From CAYZXA01 sp964482335 (lineage in GTDB: Bacteria; Patescibacteriota; Minisyncoccia; Minisyncoccales; MHMH01): a DNA stretch of 13,556 bases. Each line of letters opens with the position of its first letter. The stretch's first letter is position 1. The position numbers were made by a program, and so were the translations under genes. The notes under the pieces are model-generated. The model had not been told where the DNA came from and did no database searches. It was given only the letters and a program-made list of their open reading frames with translations. This document shows positions 8,865 through 13,556 of the stretch, in pieces. Where the stretch lies: NCBI GenBank assembly GCA_964482335.1, contig CAYZXA010000008.1:1-13556 (forward strand), in the 5' to 3' direction.

Positions 8865-9743
8865 TTAAGCATTTTTTAGGAAAGTTGTCAAGAAAGGAGA
8901 AGCTAAAAATATGGAAGAGTAAGTGCCAGCCATAATACCAATAATTAGAACTAAGGCAAAGTACTGTAAGGTAGCGCCTCCAAAAAAGAAGATGGCTAGC
9001 AAAACCAAAAGCGTTGTCAAAGAAGTATTAATACATCGAGTCAAAGTTTGATTTAAGCTTTTATTAACTGTTTCCTCAAAGCTTACTCCAGTACCACGGA
9101 TAAGATTTTCTCTAATTCTGTCGAAAACTACCACTGTGTTGTTAATGGAGTACCCCAACACCGTCAAAAGACCAGCTACTACTGGAATAGTTATTTGAAC
9201 TCCGTAAAATTTTCCCAGGATTGAAAAAACAGCTAAAGGAATAAGAACATCATGAAAAAGAGCGACCAAGGAGCTGATACCATACTGCCACGACCTGATC
9301 GGCCTTCGCACTTTACGGAAAGCGAAAGCAATATACAAAACAACAGCCAGCAAAGATACCACGATGAGGATGTTAGTTTTTTGTTTCAGTTCTCGACCAA
9401 TAACAGGCCCAATTGATTCAAAACGCTGTTCTTCCACTTGATAGCCTTCACTTAATGTCTGCAGAACTTCCTGATGGGTTTCTTCTGAAATATCTTTCAT
9501 TCTAATAATCAGCCCGCTTTGACCGGTTGGCTGAACATAAGTAGTGCCCAAATCAGACAAACTTTCTTTGACTGCTTGAGGCGAAGGCCGAGAATCTTGA
9601 TATTCAAGCTCTAAAATACTGCCACCAGTAAAATCAATGCCGAAATTCAAGCCAAAAACGCCTAAACAGACAATGCTGGCCAAAATTAAAGTGCCGGAGA
9701 AAATGAAATAAATTTTCTTATATTTAAGAAAGTTTAGAAACAT
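8865..9743 (-). CDS. secF: Protein translocase subunit SecF
   Basis: SecF with SecD uses the proton gradient to pull exported proteins through SecYEG after SecA has pushed them. The 292 residues show the family plan: a first membrane segment (about 12-31), the FGIDFTGG motif (34-41), a short periplasmic/extracellular P1 domain to about 125, then five more membrane segments. The conserved GYSINNTVVVFDRIREN (197-213) in transmembrane helix 4 includes Asp208, in the place of the Asp implicated in proton-driven function in other SecF proteins. Length is close to the usual 300-320. The start overlaps the end of metK by 20 nt and there is no later Met in the first hundred codons that would keep the first helix. 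Unusually, metK separates it from secD. Confidence 0.96.
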   Translation of the reverse strand: MFLNFLKYKKIYFIFSGTLILASIVCLGVFGLNFGIDFTGGSILELEYQDSRPSPQAVKESLSDLGTTYVQPTGQSGLIIRMKDISEETHQEVLQTLSEGYQVEEQRFESIGPVIGRELKQKTNILIVVSLLAVVLYIAFAFRKVRRPIRSWQYGISSLVALFHDVLIPLAVFSILGKFYGVQITIPVVAGLLTVLGYSINNTVVVFDRIRENLIRGTGVSFEETVNKSLNQTLTRCINTSLTTLLVLLAIFFFGGATLQYFALVLIIGIMAGTYSSIFLASPFLTTFLKNA

Positions 9744-10890
9744 GTTTTTTTATCTCTTCAACTTTATCAGTCTTTTCCCAGGTAAAATCAGGATCATTTC
9801 GGCCAAAGTGACCATAGCAAGCAGTCTTTTGATAAATTGGTCGTTTCAAATCAAGGAGGTCAATAATCTGTTTTGGTCGAAAATCAAAGACCTTCTTGAT
9901 AATTTCGACAATCTGATCATCAGGAATTTTACCAGTGCCTTTAGTATCAATAAAAATAGATACGGGCTGAGCGACACCAATAGCATAGGCCACTTGAATC
10001 TCACATTTATCAGCCAGGCCTGAAGCTACAATATTTTTAGCGACATAACGAGCCATATAAGCACCAGACCTGTCAACTTTGGTCACGCATTTGCCTGAAA
10101 AACAACCACCGCCATGAGCTCCTACGCCACCGTAAGTATCAACAATGATTTTTCTACCAGTTAGACCAGCATCAGCTGGCGGTCCGCCTAAAATAAATTT
10201 ACCAGTAGCATTGATAAAGTATTTTGTTTCTTTATCAACTAAGTCTCCGACTACTGGTCGGATAACATGCTCTTTAATATCTTCTCTAAGCTTATCCAAA
10301 CTAACATCAGCTGAATGGTGAGCAGCAATGACTACTGTGTCCACCCTCTTGATCTTGCCATCTTCATATTCAACCGTAACTTGGCTTTTACCATCGGGTC
10401 TTAGATAAGGCAAAGTGCCATTTTTCCTTACCTCAGCAAGCTTCATGGTTAATTTATGAGCTAAAATTATTGGCAAGGGCATTAATTCAGGTGTTTCGTT
10501 TGTCGCATAACCGAACATCAACCCCTGATCACCAGCACCCTGTTCTTTAAACTCTCCTTTTCCCTCATCTACACCTTGGGCAATATCTGGAGACTGTTCG
10601 TGCAAAGTAATAATGACACCGATATCATCAGCGCAAAAGCCATACTCTGGTTTATCGTAACCAATTTCTTTAAGAACTCTTCTGACTGTTTCTTGTACGT
10701 CAACATAAGCTTTGGTCCTTGCTTCACCCCCAACCAAAACTAAGCCGGTTGTACAAAAACACTCAATACCAGCATGAGAGTCTGGGTCTTGTTTAAGCAT
10801 CTCATCATAAATAGCGTCAGAGATAATATCTGCAACCTTATCAGGATGCCCAACGGTTACAGATTCTGAAGTAAAGAAATATTTCTTCAT
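9724..10890 (-). CDS. metK: S-adenosylmethionine synthetase
   Basis: MetK makes S-adenosylmethionine from methionine and ATP, releasing phosphate and diphosphate. Motifs, counted from the ATG at 10896: SESVTVGHPDK (10-20, catalytic His17), GAGDQGLMFGYA (120-131), PDGKSQVTVEY (168-177), LTGRKIIVDTYGG (245-257) and HGGGCFSGKCVTKVDRS (261-277). Lys269, Lys273 and Asp275 match the active-site residues of the last motif, but the Asp/Glu normally following the first Lys is Cys270, and the next Pro is Val. Length (388-390) is normal. I chose the second ATG (10890) because it makes an ATGA overlap with the secD stop and aligns with the usual MxKxxFTSES start; the ATG at 10896 is the alternative. It lies between secD and secF, overlapping both. 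Confidence 0.95.
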   Translation of the reverse strand: MKKYFFTSESVTVGHPDKVADIISDAIYDEMLKQDPDSHAGIECFCTTGLVLVGGEARTKAYVDVQETVRRVLKEIGYDKPEYGFCADDIGVIITLHEQSPDIAQGVDEGKGEFKEQGAGDQGLMFGYATNETPELMPLPIILAHKLTMKLAEVRKNGTLPYLRPDGKSQVTVEYEDGKIKRVDTVVIAAHHSADVSLDKLREDIKEHVIRPVVGDLVDKETKYFINATGKFILGGPPADAGLTGRKIIVDTYGGVGAHGGGCFSGKCVTKVDRSGAYMARYVAKNIVASGLADKCEIQVAYAIGVAQPVSIFIDTKGTGKIPDDQIVEIIKKVFDFRPKQIIDLLDLKRPIYQKTACYGHFGRNDPDFTWEKTDKVEEIKKHVSKLS

Positions 10891-12218
10891 TGCCATAAAA
10901 ATTTGACTTTCTCAAGTTTTGTTGAAGCAAAGACCTTAAGAAAGTTCTTAGTAATAATTATTGCTGAAACCATGCTCATCAATATACCAATGGTTAAAGT
11001 TAAAGCAAATCCCTTAACAAAACTTGTACCAAAGCTGAAAAGGATTAAAGCAACTATTAAGGTAGTCAGGTTACCGTCGCGAATTGAAGGCCAAGCTCTT
11101 CTAAATCCTTCTTCAACAGAAACTGAAAAACTTTTGCCTTCTTTGAATTCTTCTTTCAAACGAGAGAAAATCAAAATATTAGCATCTATGGCCATACCAA
11201 TGGAAAGAATAAAACCGCCGATACCAGCTAAAGTCAGGGTAACAGGAACTATCTTAAACAAAGCTAAAACCAAAACAACATAAATGGCTAAAGCCAAAGA
11301 AGCTAAAAGTCCGGGCAACCTGTAGAAGATGACTAAAAACAAAATGACACCGATCAAGCCGAATAAACCTGCTTTTAAAGACTTTTGTAAAGAAATTTCT
11401 CCCAGAGTCGGACCAACACTTTGCTGAGAAATCAAAGTAATAGGCACTGGCAAAGCTCCAGCATTTAAATTGCGAGCCAAAGTCTTTGCTTCTTCAAGAG
11501 TAAATTTACCTGAGATCTGAGCCTTGCCCCCAGAGATTTTCTCTTGCACAATTGGCACAGAAATGGGAATGCCGTCAATATATATAGCTAAAGGCTTACC
11601 GATATTCTTTGAGGTCAAATCAGCAAAAATCTTTGTTCCCTCATCATCAAACTGCAGCAAAACCAAAGGCTGGTAGACTGTCTGATCAAAACTAAGCTCA
11701 GCTTTCTTCAAATACTTACCGGTCAAAGGGGTTGATTCAAACGGATCTTCAAGTTCTACTTCCACTTCTCCCGATTCAACCAGTTCTGTATTGCCTTCTA
11801 TAATTTCCTGATAGTTCTCTTTCTGCTCTCTAAATTCCAAGAAAGGAGTCTGGCCAATCATTTCAATGGCTTGGGCTGGATCTGTCACCCCGGCCAATTC
11901 AACAATTAAGCGCTGTTTTCCTGCAGCTTCTTGAGTTTGCACCACTGGCTCTCTGACGCCGAAGAGATTAACCCTTCTTTCAATAACGTCTCTCAAGCCC
12001 TGCATGGAAGAAGAATAATCTTCTTCCTCAATGTTGGACAAATCTGCTTCATATATTAAATGTGTGCCGCCTTGCAAATCCAAACCTAATTTAAAAGGAA
12101 TGTCGGGAATATAGGGTATTTTTAAAAGCTGGGGATAATCCAAATTCCCAGCCAAAAAAGCTAAAATAAAAATCACTAAAATTGTAATATAAACCCTTTT
12201 TCTTGACATCTTTTTCAT
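10887..12218 (-). CDS. secD: Protein translocase subunit SecD
   Basis: SecD is the partner of SecF in the proton-driven late step of Sec export. The 443 residues begin with a basic N-terminus and one membrane segment (about 8-25), followed by LGLDLQGGTHL (44-54), a large outer domain with base and head parts to about 265, and five membrane segments. GMAIDANILIF (341-351) is the signature of helix 4, with the conserved Asp345. It is shorter than E. coli SecD (615) but typical of compact non-proteobacterial SecD. The first ATG (12218) abuts a consensus -10 box (12224-12219), so transcription would begin near 12212, past that ATG. The ATG at 12209 (fourth codon) would then be used with almost no leader. 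An AAGG six bases before the first ATG keeps that start possible if transcription begins farther upstream. Confidence 0.95.
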   Translation of the reverse strand: MKKMSRKRVYITILVIFILAFLAGNLDYPQLLKIPYIPDIPFKLGLDLQGGTHLIYEADLSNIEEEDYSSSMQGLRDVIERRVNLFGVREPVVQTQEAAGKQRLIVELAGVTDPAQAIEMIGQTPFLEFREQKENYQEIIEGNTELVESGEVEVELEDPFESTPLTGKYLKKAELSFDQTVYQPLVLLQFDDEGTKIFADLTSKNIGKPLAIYIDGIPISVPIVQEKISGGKAQISGKFTLEEAKTLARNLNAGALPVPITLISQQSVGPTLGEISLQKSLKAGLFGLIGVILFLVIFYRLPGLLASLALAIYVVLVLALFKIVPVTLTLAGIGGFILSIGMAIDANILIFSRLKEEFKEGKSFSVSVEEGFRRAWPSIRDGNLTTLIVALILFSFGTSFVKGFALTLTIGILMSMVSAIIITKNFLKVFASTKLEKVKFLWQ

Positions 12219-12246
12219 TTTATACCTTATTCACTCCAATTGTCAA
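12219..12246 (-). promoter_or_regulatory. Sigma70-type promoter of the secD operon
   Basis: On the minus strand TTGACA (12246-12241), a 16-nt spacer and TATAAA (12224-12219) form a near-consensus promoter. The predicted start is about 12212, which lies inside the annotated first codons of secD. The promoter follows directly after the likely secA terminator. It probably drives secD through to the RNase H gene. Confidence 0.75.
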
Positions 12247-12248
12247 TG

Positions 12249-12284
12249 AAAAGAGGCTTCGATAATACGATTAATTGAGGCCTC
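12249..12284 (-). terminator. Likely terminator of the secA transcript
   Basis: GAGGC...GCCTC arms (12284-12253 on the minus strand) can form an 11-position stem with a 10-nt loop, followed by TTTT (12252-12249). In minus-strand RNA two positions are C/A mismatches; in plus-strand RNA they are G/U wobbles. The secD promoter begins three bases later. Moderate support only, because the inner half of the stem is weak. Confidence 0.5.
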
Positions 12285-12379
12285 GACTTGATTCCTATTA
12301 ACTAGGAACCTTAGATCAGATTGAGACTATGGGAGATTCTGCCTTAGCAAAGTAGAAACAGCGTTTCGCGTCCCAGAAT

Positions 12380-12404
12380 TTCGGTTAAGCTAATCTTAGC
12401 CGAA
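12380..12404 (-). repeat. 10-bp hairpin spanning the secA stop codon
   Basis: TTCGGCTAAG and CTTAACCGAA pair around a 5-nt loop (one mismatch in minus-strand RNA, a G/U wobble in plus-strand RNA). The secA TAA lies in the stem. There is no T-run downstream on the minus strand, so it is more likely an mRNA 3'-end stabiliser than a terminator. Confidence 0.45.
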
Positions 12405-13556
12405 TTTTGGATAACAGCATTTTTTATATTTTTTACCAGAACCACAAGGACAGGGATCATTCCTGCCTGGTTTATTTTTTAGTTTGGAGCCGGTTGCTTG
12501 AGGCATAGGGGTTGGCTCTCTAGTTATGTTAGCTTTTAAAATAGCGTTAGCAATACTTGATTCAAGCATGCTCAATAATTTTTGGAACATCTTATGGCCT
12601 TCAGCTTTATATTCAACTAAAGGATCTTTCTGGCCGTAAGCCCTTAACCTGACCGAATCCCTTAAAGATTCCATTTCCTCTAAATGATTCATCCAGAGCA
12701 TATCCAAAACCCGCAGACTGACCACTCTTTCAATTTGCCGCATATTTTCCAAACCAACTTCTTTTTCTCTTTTCTCATAATCCTCTGCTGAAAAACCTGC
12801 TTTTTTAACCATTTCTAATATCTCTTTCTTCAGTTCCCCTTTCTGCGCTTTTTCCAAAAACTCTTTTCTCTTTTTATAAATAACTTCCCGATGCTTATTC
12901 ATAACATTGTCATATTCTAAAACATGGTGTCTCGCATCAAAATGCATGCCTTCTATTTTTGACTGAGCTGATTCAATAGCTCCAGAAATCATCCGAGCTT
13001 CAATCGGCTCATCTTCCGGTATCTTTAACATAGACATCAAATTCTTGATCCTTTCTCCACCAAATATCCTCATCAAATCATCCTCCAACGAAACAAAGAA
13101 TTGAGAAGAGCCAGGGTCGCCCTGACGACCTGACCTGCCTCTCAACTGATTATCAATTCTGCGAGCTTCATGACGTTCAGTACCAATAACATGAAGGCCG
13201 CCTGTTTCAATAATTTTTTGAGCCTCTGTTTTATCTTGAGGATTGCCTCCCAAAACTATATCAACTCCCCTGCCCGCCATATTTGTAGCAATGGTTACTC
13301 CCCCAAATTTGCCAGCTTGAGCAATAATCTCTCCTTCTTTTTCATGGTGTTTAGCATTTAAAATCTGATGAGAAACACCTTCTCTGTCAAGTAATTTACC
13401 TAAATATTCATTTTTCTCAATGGAAGTCGTACCAACTAAAACCGGCTGGCCCTTTTCATGCCTTTCTTTGATTTCTTTGACCAAGGCCTGCAACTTTCCT
13501 TCTTGAGACTTGTAGACCTTATCTGGCAACTGTTTTCTAATCATTGGCTTATTGGT
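12396..13556 (-). CDS. secA: Preprotein translocase ATPase SecA, C-terminal part (5' end outside window)
   Basis: SecA is the ATP-driven motor that pushes unfolded proteins through SecYEG. The frame stays open to the right edge (TNKPMIRKQLPD, a typical SecA stretch), so the gene is cut, not truncated. About 386 residues are present. Counting from the ATG at 13544, the second motor domain has ATNMAGRGVDI (86-96) and QLRGRSGRQGDPGSSQFF (133-150); the helical scaffold has MHFDARHHVLEYDNVMNKHR (200-219); the C-terminus has the zinc-binding CPCGSGKKYKKCC (365-377), used by SecA to bind SecB or ribosomes. Between the scaffold helix and EVGLENM (about 262) only some 31 residues remain, against about 80 in E. 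coli as I recall it, so the helical wing domain is much reduced. secD and secF lie just downstream in a separate transcript. Confidence 0.97.
   Translation of the reverse strand, partial: TNKPMIRKQLPDKVYKSQEGKLQALVKEIKERHEKGQPVLVGTTSIEKNEYLGKLLDREGVSHQILNAKHHEKEGEIIAQAGKFGGVTIATNMAGRGVDIVLGGNPQDKTEAQKIIETGGLHVIGTERHEARRIDNQLRGRSGRQGDPGSSQFFVSLEDDLMRIFGGERIKNLMSMLKIPEDEPIEARMISGAIESAQSKIEGMHFDARHHVLEYDNVMNKHREVIYKKRKEFLEKAQKGELKKEILEMVKKAGFSAEDYEKREKEVGLENMRQIERVVSLRVLDMLWMNHLEEMESLRDSVRLRAYGQKDPLVEYKAEGHKMFQKLLSMLESSIANAILKANITREPTPMPQATGSKLKNKPGRNDPCPCGSGKKYKKCCYPKFG

Larger units (their letters stand above)
12219..12395. other. Intergenic region between secA and secD
   Basis: This 177-nt stretch has no supported gene. 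It contains the secA-stop hairpin, an 8-bp hairpin (about 12290-12310), the likely secA terminator and the secD promoter. I looked for tRNA and SRP-RNA signatures on both strands and found none. Confidence 0.6.

Noticed and set aside
2513..11283. Plus-strand open frames of 60-126 codons opposite the protein genes
   Set aside because: Each is a shadow of a well-supported minus-strand gene, lacks recognisable motifs and has no promoter or ribosome site.
12219..12395. tRNA or other known RNA gene between secA and secD
   Set aside because: One stem (about 12290-12310) resembles a T-arm, but there is no matching acceptor, D-arm or anticodon arm on either strand.

Overview
The window looks like chromosomal DNA of a small-genome bacterium, most likely a member of the Candidate Phyla Radiation (Patescibacteria). 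This is inferred from the A+T-rich sequence, tightly overlapping genes, several proteins shorter than their families' usual length, and a split conjugation-type ATPase pair of a kind I associate with that group. The standard code applies: TGA is a normal stop for several genes and no frame needs it as a sense codon. Every gene found is on the minus strand, so transcription runs from right to left.

Right edge (12396-13556): the C-terminal third of SecA, cut by the window. It is followed (12219-12395) by a gene-free stretch holding a likely secA terminator and, directly after it, a strong sigma70-type promoter (TTGACA-16-TATAAA).

Middle (2362-12218): eight genes on one strand with almost no spacing: secD, metK, secF, a sigma-region-4/HARE-type regulator, a Trp-rich membrane protein, a TraG/VirD4-like ATPase, pgk, a DHH (RecJ-like) phosphoesterase and an RNase HI (nine counting the last). 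Most joins are overlaps of 1, 4, 8 or 20 nt, so this is probably one translationally coupled operon. It mixes protein export (SecDF, serving SecA next door), methyl-donor synthesis, a DNA or protein translocation ATPase, glycolysis, and nucleic-acid turnover.

Left part (1-2361): a 23S rRNA gene, 5' end near 2077 and 3' part outside the window. It has its own promoter (TTGACA-16-TATGAT, 2325-2352) directly after the RNase H gene, so no 16S gene sits immediately upstream. The 240-nt leader is highly structured: a 16-nt inverted repeat closes a domain that can form either a long hairpin or a terminator-like hairpin followed by a T-run.

Most interesting points: the attenuator-like leader of an unlinked 23S gene; a conjugation-type ATPase apparently split into two genes at an 8-nt overlap; metK inserted between secD and secF, with Cys where the family has Asp/Glu in a signature motif; a -10 box touching the annotated secD start; and shortened Pgk and SecA proteins.
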